A stretch of 64,000 bases of DNA. Origin: Aristolochia californica (Eukaryota > Streptophyta > Magnoliopsida > Piperales > Aristolochiaceae). Location: positions 62,001 through 126,000 of the forward strand of contig JARWKL010000005.1 of assembly GCA_029961685.1 (NCBI GenBank), read 5' to 3'. The notes beneath the pieces were generated by a model. The model ran no database searches, was not told the origin of the DNA, and saw only the letters and a program-made list of their open reading frames with translations. Shown here piece after piece: positions 11,460 to 24,800 of this stretch (the stretch's first letter is position 1; every line of letters begins with the position of its first letter). The position numbers and the translations under genes are program-made.

Positions 11460-14400
11460 ATGACGGATATAACTCATCCTCCCATGGAGCAGCTACAGGA
11501 CCTCGAGTACTGCATAGATTCCAACCCTCCATGGGGTAATCAGTAATCTCTCTTTCTTCTTCGCTTCCATTTGTTCATTTTTTTTCTCCAGTTCGCCTTT
11601 ATGTGACTCTAATGTTTTGGCTCATTCAAGGAAGAAATGCATCTAAAGATTTCTCATTATAGATTTTAAATGCCTCGGAGAGGTAGAGACTGCTGTGTTT
11701 AGAGCGCCATGGTTGTGTTTTTGTGTCGAACAGAGAAGCTAACATAGGCAGAGCCTGAAAGTTCGACTTTTGGGTTTACTTTAATCGGTTCCATCTATTT
11801 TTCACTAATATGTTCATTCCAGAGCCTTGGACTCACCCTTTGGTGTCTTTATTCTATTCGGCCATTTGGAGATTAGTTTGCGTACTTGTTTTCGTTCAAC
11901 TAGGGACAGAGTGGTTTAATACAAAACAAAGGAATGATAAATAAATGAAATGACGAAGTAAAGAATATGACAAGGAACGAATGGAATACAATGGCACGGA
12001 CTTCGGAAAACTGTTATGATAGTGTTATGATTGATGGATCATACCAACTTACAGGGGCGCTCCAGGACCTACATTTCTTGATTATTCCTTCAAAATTTAA
12101 TTGCTCCTACTACAAACTTCTTCATCAACTTATTACCTTAAAAACAATTTGAGCATAGGAATATTTAGTTTCCATTAACTGGTTCATATTGTTCTGCTTA
12201 TACTGTACTAATTAATGTGATTATCATTTTGACGGGCAATGGAGCCCACATTGATGGAGAACTTACTCCAGAGGAGATGGAAATTTCACACAAATGTTTC
12301 CGAGAAAACAAGAAGTCCTCGGTTCTGAGCATACAGACCTTGAATGTCAATGAAAGCTCCAGCCTTTGTGTGGCTTTCTCTGCTTTTATACTAAATACCT
12401 CTCATTACTTCTTTCAATACTTCCCCGGATGCTTTTGTTTATCTTTTTAGTGGTCCCCACTTGCTCTGACTTGATTTATTTGTTTTTTAACTTCCACAAT
12501 TTCCACAAAATCTTCTGGCAAGGAGCTAAGAGGCCTGTACTATCCAAATAATGGCTCTGATCATAATTATTTGCCATAATTTGGCTCTTTATCACTTGAA
12601 TAGGACCTTTTTTCTTTTTTATGTGGAGGGAGGGGTGGACCATTCTTCAATCTGCTGTGAATTTTTTTCTTTTCTTTTATTTTGAACATCTAATGAAGTT
12701 AGACAGAGGGGAATAAATTATTGAAAATATTTCTTTCTTGGTGTATTTTGACTTGAAATTGACTAAGATGAATGGAAAATCTGATCCTGCATAGCAGTTA
12801 ATGATTTGGTTGCTATGACTGTCACACTTCCTGGTGAATTCTTCGTTAGACTCTCTAGCTAACCATAGAATTTCTGTACAAGAGTTAAATGTAGGAATCT
12901 CCCTTTCCTCTTTTTTTTTTCTTCTTCTTGCTTTAAAAGAATTCTTTATTACTGCAAAAGAGTAAGTAAAAAAAACATTTCAGAGAAATTTGTGTTGTTA
13001 TTGATAGACTGCTATTTATTCATCATCTCTTCAATTTTTCTCTCTTCTTCAACTCAGGTTGTATCACTTTAATTTTTCAATCAGAGATTTCTCAGCACCT
13101 TCTCTTCAATATCATTTGATGTTTATACATATGGGGCTATTTTCTCTCCTGATTCCAGATGCAGCCCCATGACTCCCTTAAATGTAAAGTGAGAATCTTC
13201 TTCTTAACTGTTAGGGTATACTTAGATTCAAGCTGTCCTTAGTCTGTTTCATTCCAAGTTTTCAGATTCTAGAAGCATACTAGCTTAGATTATCTGGGAG
13301 GAAATTCAACTGAAGTTATAACCTTGGGAGGAGGACAACAGCTCCGATTTGTTTCAAGCCAACCTCTTGGAAGATGTTGAGGGACCTATATGGACTAATG
13401 GGTAACTGGGAGCTTTTTTTTGAAAGGCAAATAAAATTATCGATTAATTAGCAGCAATGGCTCAGCAAAATTCTCTCCTCTTTCTTCAGAATAAAATTTT
13501 CTATTCTTCCAAAGGATTGTGTGTGTGTGTGTATAGATGGAGACTATCAGGCATTTGGAAATTCCTAAGCCACGGAATATCCAATACAAGATTTTCCTGT
13601 TGATACGATACCTAAAATGTGTTAGTTTTCTCATGTGGTTGTTGTTCTTGTGTTTACTAATGGGTTCTATTTTTTTCTATTTTTTTCATAATTACTTGCA
13701 TGTTCTCTAAATACAACTCTTGTTTCTATGACTTTGCTGCAGCTGAAACTATCTTGTTGGCATTTCAAAACTACATCTTGATGCTGGGAACAAGTGTTAT
13801 GATTCCGTCATCGTTGGTTCCATTGATGGGTGGAAATGATGTAAGTTTTATAATGTTTATTTTTTGCATACTTCCCATCTTTAATCAATTATCCTTTCTC
13901 TGATCTTCTTTTCTTATTGGTACTACATGTTGCAGGGTGACAAGATACGAGTCATACAAACCCTGTTATTTGTTTCTGGCATCAACACACTTTTGCAGGC
14001 ATTGTTTGGAACTCGATTACCAACAGTAGTCGGCGGCTCTTTTGCTTATGTTATACCCATTATTTATATCACAGGTGATTCATCCTTGCAGCGAATTTCT
14101 GATCCACACGAAGTAAGTCTGTTAAAAAAGTCTTCATTGACATTTCGATTAATGGATTGTCCTGTACGCATATGGTGGATGGCATGTTTAATTCATTGAA
14201 ATTGATCTGATCTGCAGAGATTTATACAAACAATGAGAGCAATTCAAGGGGCACTAATAGTAGCATCAAGTATACAGATCATCCTTGGTTACAGCCAGCT
14301 GTGGGGAATATTTTCGAGGTACTAAAGGATTAAGTCACAAAAGTGTTATAATGTACCCCTATCTGGAATTGGATCTGTAAGTTTTTGCTTTGGTGTCATA

Positions 14401-16397
14401 ATAGGTTTTTCAGCCCTCTTGGTATGGCACCTGTAATTGGATTGGTTGGTTTGGGGTTATTCGAGCGTGGCTTTCCTGCGGTAATTTACTTTGAATATTT
14501 GAAGTTTTATTAGGTACTAGTCTGGTACATAGAAGCTTATATAATTCTATATTGTTTAGGTGGGAAATTGTGTGGAAATTGGAATACCAATGCTTCTGTT
14601 GGTTGTTGGACTGTCTCAAGTGTGTACACTTTTCTATTCTCAAAATGCTAATTTCTGGCTTGAATCTCATTTTCTCTGTTACTGGAATGAGACTGACAAT
14701 GTTTAGATGCAGTTTTTGAAGCACATACGACCCTTCAGAGATATCCCCATCTTTGAACGCTTTCCTGTACTCATTTCTGTCACTTTCATCTGGGCATATT
14801 CCCATGTTCTAACAGCAGCAGGTGCCTACAGGCATACTCCCCTAAGAACGCAACTGAACTGTCGAACAGATAGAGCCAATCTCATATCCTCTGCCCCTTG
14901 GTAAGTTACAAAATTCTTTGCATGTGACTCCTGTATTTCACTAATATGGGACTATCTCTAGTGACCTTATAATCTGTCGGGATGGATAATTTTAGGTTCA
15001 AGTTCCCCTATCCTCTTCAATGGGGTGCACCAACATTTAATGCTGGGCATATAATTGCTATGATGGCAGCAGTCCTGGTGTCCTTGATAGAGGTATCCGT
15101 CTGGTTCTTACTTTTTTCTGTTTCTAAAACAGAACATCTTACTTTTGGTTTGTGGGACTGCAGTCAACTGGTGCGTATAAGGCTGCATCTAGGCTGGCAA
15201 TCGCCACCCCTCCTCCTGCATATGTTTTGAGTCGAGGCATTGGCTGGCAGGTAAATGATTTGATCAAACATTATTGTTCTCTTTAAGAGATCTGTGGTGC
15301 AATGAAATTAGAGTTCAAATTTGAGTTGTGAGTTCTGTCATTATTTTTGCTCATATTTTAATTAACATTTTTTTTCATCTGTTGTAGGGCATAGGGATAC
15401 TGCTTGATGGTCTTTTTGGGACAGGAACTGGCTCCACTGTATCTGTGTAAGTTGTTGGTTCCTAATGACCATCAGCCATCAGAGCTCTTGTCTGTTAGCC
15501 AATCTTTATACTATGTGAATTATAAGGAATCTTGCTTTTGAATTTCAGGGAGAATGTGGGGCTTCTTGGATTAACTCGAGTTGGCAGCTGCAGAGTTGTT
15601 CAGATATCTGCAGGCTTCATGATTTTCTTTTCCATCTTAGGTTTCACTAAACCAACAATTAAAAAGAGTTCCATTAAATCTTACCTGGTGTCCAACATCC
15701 TTTAACACTAGTTCTTGCAGGGAAGTTTGGAGCTCTATTTGCATCAATCCCCTTCCCCATTTTTGCCGCTCTATACTGTGTTCTTTTTGGCCTTGTGGGT
15801 ATGTAATAGTTCTTTTTAGGTTGAATGACTGCCATTTGTTTTGCGTCCTTGGCTTTTCTTGACTTCTTTTTTTGTTGGATGTTATCTGCAGCATCTGTGG
15901 GGCTTTCCTTCCTCCAATTTACAAACATGAATTCCATGAGAAACCTTTTCATTACAGGCCTTTCACTCTTTCTTGGAATCTCTGTTCCACAGTTTTTTAA
16001 TGAATTTCAGTCTTCTTCACATCATGGGCCAGTTCACACTCATGCAGGATGGGTCAGTGAACTCATGCTTAATGTGTTGTGGCAAATTGGCTCTTGTTAT
16101 CAGTTGTTATCTTTGTTCTTAGAATTGAATGTTGATAAAGATCTTAATTTTGTTTTTTGTGGTTGAACTTTGGTGGTTTTGCAGTTTAACGGGTTCTTGA
16201 ATACAATATTCTCATCCTCTGCAACAGTAGGATTGATCGTGGCAGTGTTGCTCGATAACACGTTGGAAGTTGAGAAGTCTAAGAAGGACAGGGGTATGCC
16301 TTGGTGGGTGAAGTTTAGAACATTCAGAGGGGACAACAGAAATGAGGAATTCTATACCCTTCCATTCAATCTCAACAGATTCTTCCCCCCTACCTAG
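11460..16397 (+). CDS. NAT1: nucleobase-ascorbate transporter, NAT1-like
   Basis: Fourteen exons join in phase into 520 residues: 11460-11535, 13743-13840, 13936-14112, 14218-14318, 14405-14480, 14560-14619, 14713-14900, 14996-15092, 15164-15250, 15388-15446, 15549-15640, 15721-15798, 15892-16052 and 16185-16397. The product is a multi-pass membrane symporter of the NAT/NCS2 family, which moves purines and uracil in characterised members. The N-terminus MTDITHPPMEQLQDLEYC is typical of plant NATs. The family signature is seen as ENVGLLGLTRVGS in exon 11. The C-terminus GDNRNEEFYTLPFNLNRF closes at the conserved position. The TM1 motif is FQNYILMLGTS, i.e. QN rather than the QH of many NATs; from memory this fits the NAT1 subgroup. 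Intron 1 is long (2.2 kb); the rest are short. Substrate cannot be read from sequence. Symbol is by family resemblance only. Confidence 0.95.
13518..13532. repeat. (TG)n microsatellite in NAT intron 1
   Basis: A short run of about seven TG units lies in intron 1, in a stretch that also contains T-runs. It is a simple repeat with no coding role. Confidence 0.85.
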
Positions 16398-18879
16398 TTG
16401 TTACGGCAATTCTTTTTGCTTCCATTTTTTTTAAAAGAATGGCAGAGCATCTTAACCCATTGAAGGGCAGAGCTGCTCTACTTTCTTTTTTAGCAATGTA
16501 ATCATCTGCAAGCCGGTAAGCTAAGTTAGGTGAATCCTGACATCATGCCCTTGGGATTGAGAAATTTTCGGTCAGAAGGGAATGTTAATTATTTCTCTTT
16601 TTTTGCATGGTCTTCTGACTCATCCCTTTGCTTCGAGTTTTTTGGTTTGAGTTCAGGGCATAATATTTGGTTAACAATTGTTTTACATGGACCTCCCTAA
16701 ACATTAATATGAATAGTTTTATAGGGGCAGTTGGAGCATTTATGAGCTGTAATTAGACCACCTTCTTCACTGCTTCATATTTCAAGTGGGAGGACAAGCT
16801 TGAAATCAGGAAAATAAAATTTATTGCAAAACTTGAAGGTGCTGTTTTGATTTTGTTTCAACTTCTGCTTACTAGAACAAAGATTTCTTACACCCCAGAG
16901 TAACTTGATGGAAAATCATGGTTAGAATTTGGGAACAAGAGATGGATTAAAGGGAATCAATACATATCTTTATTCTAATAAAATCTGTTTCATAAAGAGC
17001 ATATATACATATACATAGAACAACAACTAATTGTATTTGCATTATTAAAAGTAACAAATTTGGTATGGTAGCCCTTATGACTTTCCTATCAAAGGAGGCA
17101 CTTCAATTGCCAAGAGAAAGGAGGGGCTTCCACTCTCTTCTTACTATCGAAAGGGTCAAGGTGGGAGGGATGATAGACTTAGGGTTTAGGGTTTAAGGTT
17201 GGTGCATCAATTTTTATTGTAGAGAGAGAAAAAAATAAACAAATACTAAGAAAGATCAAAGTGTCACTAAGGTTTTTGTCCCATTCACACGTCTAGTACT
17301 ACATTTTTAGAGCTATTGTACTTTTATATAAATAAATCCCTTTTCAGGGTCTTTTTAGCAATAAACTACTTCTAGGCGCGTCATTGTAAATTGCGCTTCC
17401 AAAAACAGAACTGCTAGGGTTTAAAGCCGTCAAAGGTTGGAAGGCCGGAAGGCCGTGGCCGTCTCTATTTAAAGCGCCCTTCCTCCACCTCTCTTTCCAC
17501 TCCTCTTCCTAGCAATATTAGGGTTTTTTGGCGCAGTAATTCCGTGGCTTTTGTATCTCTCTAGTTTGAAGGTTTTTTGGTTTGGTCCTTACGGGGATTT
17601 ACTTTTATGTAGATGTTTTGTTCGTAAGAGAATGCAACCCTATGAGGAAGAAATCCCTTGATAGGAAGTGCCGTCTGACACTAGAAAAGCAGCAGCCGGC
17701 AGCTTCAGTCTGGGCAGGATCTTCTCGCTTCTTTCGAATTGATCAGTGGATTGATTGATTGGGGCGAAGGTGAGATCTCCTGCTTCTTTCTGGTGCTCCT
17801 CTGTCTGTTTGCGTGATTATAAACGGGTCTCTGAGGGTGTTCACATCTTGTTGTTTCATTTTTATTATTTGAGTCAAAACAGGTTTTGCCTTTTATTGTT
17901 TTACGATGCTCGATGCCACGTCGCTGTTAGCTGAAAATATGTGCAATGAGCAGCGATGCTATGATCGAGCACAGAGCAAACTTCTTTTCGCATCTGATAG
18001 GAACCTGTGGATTCTCAACCTTCGTGTTTTCACGGGGCCGTTTAGAGCGATTACAGTTCCCTATTATTAAGCATTTTTTCGAAGTTATGAAGCCTATGAT
18101 GGATTTCTAAATTGGAATTACCGGCTGAGGGCTATAAAACCCATTTGATGTCAATAACGCTGAATAGTATCTGAGGCTTCAGTTTTTGTAACGTCCGGTA
18201 TGATGCAGGAGCTTTCTGATGTGATTTCTCCTATTCGATCCAACTTTATTTGTTGGATGACTTCGTTAGTCGATCGGAATTGTTCCCCTGAATTTGAAGT
18301 TTGTGAAGGGAGAAATTGCATTACACTGGATTTCACAGAGAAATCGTATGTATTTTATCAAATATGCTGTGGGTGTTGCGGCCAGTCGTTCTGAACCAAT
18401 CGCTTCTTCAATTGTTTTTCCCCTCAGAATAACCTCCTTTTGTCACATCTTATGCAATTTGGTTTTTTCGTAACTTGTTAATTGAAAATTAAATTAATCA
18501 ACCAAGAATTTGAAATTTGTGTTAGTTGTTTGCCTTTAATTTACACAGATTCTTGAAGGTGGTGCCGGCATCTGCACAAGAGTAACCAATGTAACAGCTG
18601 TGGTATCATACAGAACTTGTTTTGTTAAGCAGCCCCTTTTAAACTAAGATTTTCACTTGTTCAAACCAGATTAAATCATCATTCTAAGTGCTGCAACCAC
18701 AGGAAGCCACTCAGTTAAGTACTGCCGAGGTTCAAACAAAACTTTCAGAGGAAACAAAAGGATTTCTCCTCTGAGAAAAAAATGAAAAAGAATGCAATAC
18801 AGAAGTCCTGCACTCCAAAAAGTAAGGCCTTGCATCAATGAGCATATTTATGTACAGTGAAGATACGAAAAACAGAGGT
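16398..18879. other. intergenic region with an orphan promoter-like segment
   Basis: No gene is supported. Near 17181-17201 the sequence reads TTAGGGTTTAGGGTTTAAGG, two telomere-type units. From 17400 to 17770 the + strand looks like a plant promoter and leader: a telo-box-like AGGGTTTAAAG near 17417, a TATTTAAAG word near 17466, a pyrimidine-rich leader and another TTAGGGTTTTTT near 17518. A candidate donor GAAG|GTGAGATC follows near 17768. I could not find a matching downstream coding exon on the + strand. Confidence 0.35.
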
Positions 18880-21800
18880 CTATTTAATCCTTCTTTTCAC
18901 CAGCTTCTCTACTTCTCCTACTCGCCCTCTTGTGCGTGCGTGGATGGCCCTGGCAAAGCACAATACAATAAAAAAAAATAAGTAGAAAGCCATGGATAAC
19001 AGATTGCCTGCTTGTTGGAGAGGCGATTAAATATTTACTTATTTGGATGGGGCTTCCTCCTCTCCTGCAAAATACATCAATTTTGAGAAAAAAAATATGA
19101 TTTTTGCTTCGGCATCTATAATCAAACACAGCTCAAGATAGGAGCTTTAGGTATGAGAGGCTACTTGATTTTTTGTCCAAAATTTTATATTGGCCAAGAA
19201 AGAAGCAGAGGGTGAGCTTTACTCACTAAGAATTGTGTGAATAACTTGCTCAGAATTAAGGTAAGCACAGGATGCATGAACCCTTGGAACTGCTATAAAG
19301 AGGAGATCGATTCTATAATTAGTCTGCTGCTACAGAGTAAATAAATTATATTCTTGGTGTTGGAGAACACCAAAACTCTCTCATCATGTTGTTAACCTTT
19401 TAGTTCATGTCTTAGGCCATTGTCAGAGAACTTTTGGCTGTACTAGACATGTGCATAGACACAAATACTAGAACTTTGGCTGAACAAGTGAAAGACAATG
19501 GCTATTTCCAGCAACTCAGGAGCAGGAGTTTATGGCTTCCAAACGAAGTTCACATTACTCTTCTAAATAATATTTACAAAGAACTCTAATAGAAGTGCTT
19601 CACCCTCGTCTCAAAAGTACGTTCCAGACATCTAGGATCTCATCCCTAGACCTCTCTCTTCTCTCACCCTTCCTTCTCATCACAGTTGACATTGTGTGAT
19701 AGGCGAGTCTGAAAAATTCTAGTAACAGCTCAATTTCTGAGTAAATGGGCATGCATGCCCTCTACTACTTTGCCAAGTGACTCTTCCCCCGACTTCACAA
19801 ATTTTAAGATAACCAAGTAACACTTGGCACACCCTTCCTTAAACTCAATTTTATTGTACTTGTCACTAAGAAAAATGTTAATCCCCTCCTCGGACCTGAA
19901 ATTGAAAAACTCAGGGAAGGGAAAAAACTATCCAACCTCACCATTGACAGTTTACAACATAAACCATGCAAATAGATCCTATTACCCCAAACAATCTCTA
20001 GCAGAAGGGTAGACAACCATAACTCTAGAACTTTGAGCATTCAGCTAGGAAGCTAGCTTGAACCACTCAAACAAGAGTCCAGCACAGAAAAGTACCTAGC
20101 AGTCATCAGTGATTAAGAAAAATATATCAAGATTTTCTACCAAACTGATGAAACTTTATAAGTTTCACTATCTACTGATTTCTCATCAAGAAAAAAATCG
20201 CACTCCCTCTTGGAAAAAAAACTGGCCTTTCTAATAACCAGTACTTCCTACGCACCAAAAGGAACATTCTCACTTTTGATCACCACAGCACAAGCAATTA
20301 TTATTTCAATAACTAATCATATAAGTCTTGAAATTTTCAGAAGAATCAGCCCATCACCCACCTCTCTCCTTGCATTGGCCTTTTAGTTTGAGGTTTCAAG
20401 GAGGAAATTCAGTTTCAGCTGTTATTTCCATCTTTCTCTAGCATGTTCTACAAGTTTGTCCAACAATGACATGACTACGTGGAGGCACTCGTTTGGAGCT
20501 GCCTCTTGAGAGCTTTATTGAGAGAAACACAAGAGGGAGGCTAGGTGGCTAGGTTGATGAAGGCATAATTGAGAGCTTTCTATCACATTCACTTTTAGTC
20601 AAGAAGATTATCATAGTTCCAACATATCCTAACCTTTGCCTTGGCTACTACTTTCAACTATAGACTGAAGGAAGTCCATAGTTCTCGAATATTTCCAAAG
20701 GAATAAAATTATTGTTCAAGCAACTCCGCTCCTTTTTCTGAAGGTTGAGGGCAACATGGACAGAATGGATAACATCTATAAAATACTACAAAAACTTACA
20801 AGATTTTGGATTTCATGGCCCCTTCTACCATGTCTACAATTTGCAGTCCGAGAGCGTGCAAGGCAAGATAGTTGTAGAAGAAACTCCTGCATATGATTGT
20901 AAATGCTGCAAGCATATCAAGTTAGATGACTCAAATCAGTAACATGCACGAACAAAAATAGAGAAGTCTTCCTAAAAAATAAAACAATTGCATCATGGAT
21001 GTAGATCCAAATGCCTAAAGTAGTAACTCTAACAAAACTATGAGGAAAAGAAATCATAAATGAGCAAAACAACAAAGAGAAGACATAAATAATTATACCT
21101 AAGACGATGCCTGTTACAGACTGCAAAAAATGCAACAAAACCATTGACAATGCTTCGAGTTGCCCGAAAAATCTGAGATGGGAAAAAAGAGAAAGGATAC
21201 TCAGAGTTATTGGCACAAGGACAACAATGCTGTTAATTATGTTATACCAGTAAATATCAAAAACCTGTGAGAAAAGGTCATCCCAAAGTGAACTCCACAA
21301 TGAAGCTTCATAGGTGCTCACAGCTGTCTGAGAAGCAGAAGCAAACTGGAACACGCCACTTACTGACAAACAAAGCTCGCCAAGGGAATCAAGTATCAAG
21401 GAGCCAAGGAAGGACAAGAAACTTGCCAAAGATAAAACCAGGTGAATAGGGAGCATTAGTATCTCCCAGAAAGCCCAGAAAATTGGCCATAGGAGGAATA
21501 TTCCTGCAATGAAATATAACCAAATAATAAATTTTCTGTAAGAAATGAAAATTGCAGTGAACTGTTTGAGGTTGTTGGTTATACCAATTCTCCACACCAC
21601 TGAAAGAATAAACCATATTGGCCATAGAAAAACTTGTAACATGGTTATGACTGTGCTGCATACAGAACTGGAGACAATCCAAATGAGTGAACAAACACTT
21701 TCCCCTGTTTCAAGACAGAAATGCCCGAACGGAAGGAGAAACTCTCCAAGCTCAAGAAGTGGACCGGCAAGTGGCTTGGTTAGAACTGAAAGTAGTGACC

Positions 21801-24800
21801 TGGTATAACGAGTCATCATTAATGACCATTTCACAGCTTTCTCAAAATTGTGGAGAAATAGCACCGTCCCCAAGTATTTGATCCTGGATATCATTTCCCA
21901 GTTTTCTATCCAGATGAATAACGGCCCACACAAGCGTGATGCAGTTGCTTTCAGAACTGGTACATTTTTATACAAGTCATAAAATCCAATGAGTACAGTG
22001 GTGATAGAAATAAGAAGATATAGAGCTCTGACAAAAGGACACATCCATGGACGATACAAGTGACAAAATACTGGATAAGATTGAAGGAAAATAACCCAGG
22101 ATGGAAGCCCAGACTCCAAAAGAGTAAGCAACCTAAGATTGGACATGATTATCTCCTTCAGTCTGAAAGGAAGGTCACGATCATTAAACCTAAATAAGAT
22201 TAATACATCCCTATACTCAGTGGCATCAGATGTCACCGGATGTCTTGGAGAACTGACAATTTCACCATGTGCTTCCTCAGTAACTGCATCTGTTTCACTG
22301 CCAGAGCTCAAAGTCGTGCATACTGTTATCTTTCTTCTCTTGTAAGGACCAAAAGGAGGCGGAGTAGAGGGCACTTCTAATGAGTTCAATGTTTGGAACT
22401 TATCCTCATTTAGTGACTTCTCTCCACAATTAACATTTCCAAGATCACCAGAACTATTTATTATGGAGAGATCATCCTGGGCATCATAGAACTTTTCAAC
22501 TGCAAAAGGTTCAGAATAACAACAGCATCAGGCTGACATCATGATTTAAACGAAAATTGTAATCAAAGTTAAAGACCAAGATTTTTTCTTTTAAATTGTA
22601 GGCCCAAGAAATCATGAGCTCAAAGACAATACTTGGAGAGGAGATACTGTCAAGGTACTCTTGCAAGAGGAATTGGTCATAATATGTCCCAGGGAACCAT
22701 GAAGAAATACAGCTCAAAACCTGTTCTATACTATCAAACTCCCACCTTCTCATGATCTTTGACTCCAGTGCCAAAGATGCATCTGTCTACAATTGAAAGT
22801 ATACATGATATTAAACAGAAGCATAAAAACTTATAAACATCACATAGGAAACAAGGATTAAAAACATAACTGATAGTATAAATGCTAGATGACTGAAAGT
22901 GGACATTAGTGTACAAGTCTTACGAGATAGCCATGGCCAAAAAGGTGAAAGCTAACTTTCAAAGCCCAGCCATAATTCATATAACTAAGTGCTGTTAGAG
23001 AAGAAGCAAATCAACAGAGTAGCAGAAACTACAACACTAACATGAACGTATGAAAACCAGAACAGACACAGTAAGAAAAGAAACCGTCAAACAATAGAAA
23101 CGCTCAAGGTAGACCTAGTAGTGCACCAACAGAAAGGTTTTGATGTAAGAGATTGATGAGAAGTAGAGAAGATTGGAATTGAGATGGCAGAAGTGGTAAG
23201 CAAACTTAAAAAAAAAAAAAAAAAAACCGCATAGCAATTGAAAGGAGAAAGAATGGGGGAAGATTTATGTACACCAACAGAGGGCTTTTAATGTAAGAGA
23301 TTAATGAGAAGTAGAGAAGACTGGAATTGAGATGGCAGAAGTGGTAAAAAAACTTAAAAAGGACAGCCTAGCATTTGAATGTAGAAAGAATGGAGGAAGA
23401 TTTATGTGCCCAAATCCAACAGGACAGGATGTGCTCTAATGATGGTGACATACGTAGATAAGCACTCAAACATTTTAGAGAAGTGCAAATACCTGAAGCT
23501 CATTCAGATAATTGATACCACACACATTTTCCCATGCAACTTCAAATACAATAAAACCATACAATGTCCGATGTAGCTCACTGGTTAAGAGTAAAGAATC
23601 CCTCAATTTCTTCACTGGGAGCAATGCTTTCTTCTGATACATTGCAGCATCAATTACTGAGAACCATGTCTTGACCTTTTTTGGGTTATTATAGGATCTA
23701 GAGCCACTGTTCAACTCAAACCCTTTTGCCAAATCCTTGCGATTCCGTCTTGTTTTTGAGTTTGCAAAAGGAGACAGTCGAGACTGTAGACATTTAAAAT
23801 TTTCATGTTTGTCATGACATTAAACTGTAAAATGGGAAGGTGAAGAGACATTCTTTGCCAACCTTGGTAACCATAAATTGCCACAAGTGTGCTGACCTCG
23901 ATTCCTTATCAATCAACCATGGCCTGTTGTCCACCAAGATAAAGAGTTTGTTGCTTTCAGGAGCTAAAAACAGGGATAAGTGTGAAAGGTAAGACTGCAA
24001 ATCCCTGCAAACATTAAAATAAGATCAACTTATGAACCATCAAATCAGACTTTCATGCATCATTATCAAATGCAACAAAAGTTTGGTACCCTTTTCTTTC
24101 TTTTATGTAGTGCGCAATAATAGCTATAAATTAAGTTTAGTAGAATTTAAGTTTCTAACTCCAACAGAACCTTCATCAGGTCTTTGATGGTGTTTCTCAA
24201 CTAAGAGAAAATCATAATAGGGGTATCAAAAATTTGAAGGTTACTTAATGAAGAAACAAAGAATAATTTCACTATTTGGCTCAACAAGGAGCCCAAAACT
24301 TCAGCTTTTAGCCTTAATTGTTATTAGTGAGTTCAGGAAATTAAGTTTAAGAAATAATTTGGTTTTATCTGTTGCTTCATTTCTATTTCAGTATTATAAG
24401 GGTGTATTTGGGTTAGGTAGAGGGCTCATTCGGTTTGTATTGTGTTTTTTTAGTTTTGTTATTATAATGTTTGCATGCGGGTCACTGAATTTCACTGTTA
24501 AATAAAGCTATTAAAGTATTGCATCACATCGAGTTATGAGTGAGAACTGCAGAGTAATGTCTATGACCTTGGCTATGAAACTCTCTCAGAGATAATCTAC
24601 AAAAAAAGGCGTCAAGCCTTCTGTTTTATTTTCTTTGTTCATTACTCTCTTTCTCCAGCTTTTTGCACTCTTCATCCCAAAATTCTTCTTCTTCTAAGCA
24701 AAAAAAAAAAAAAAAGCTACCAGAGCAAGGGTTGTAGCAAGAGTTTTTTTTTTTTTTTTTTACCTTTTATCTCTTTTTTTTAGCATGAAGGGCCAAAAAA

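Noticed and set aside
20917..21098. Read-through C-terminus of the membrane-protein exon to the TGA at 20917
   Set aside because: The stretch begins with GTATAATT and is T-rich like an intron; splicing to 20905 keeps phase. Not excluded as an alternative end.
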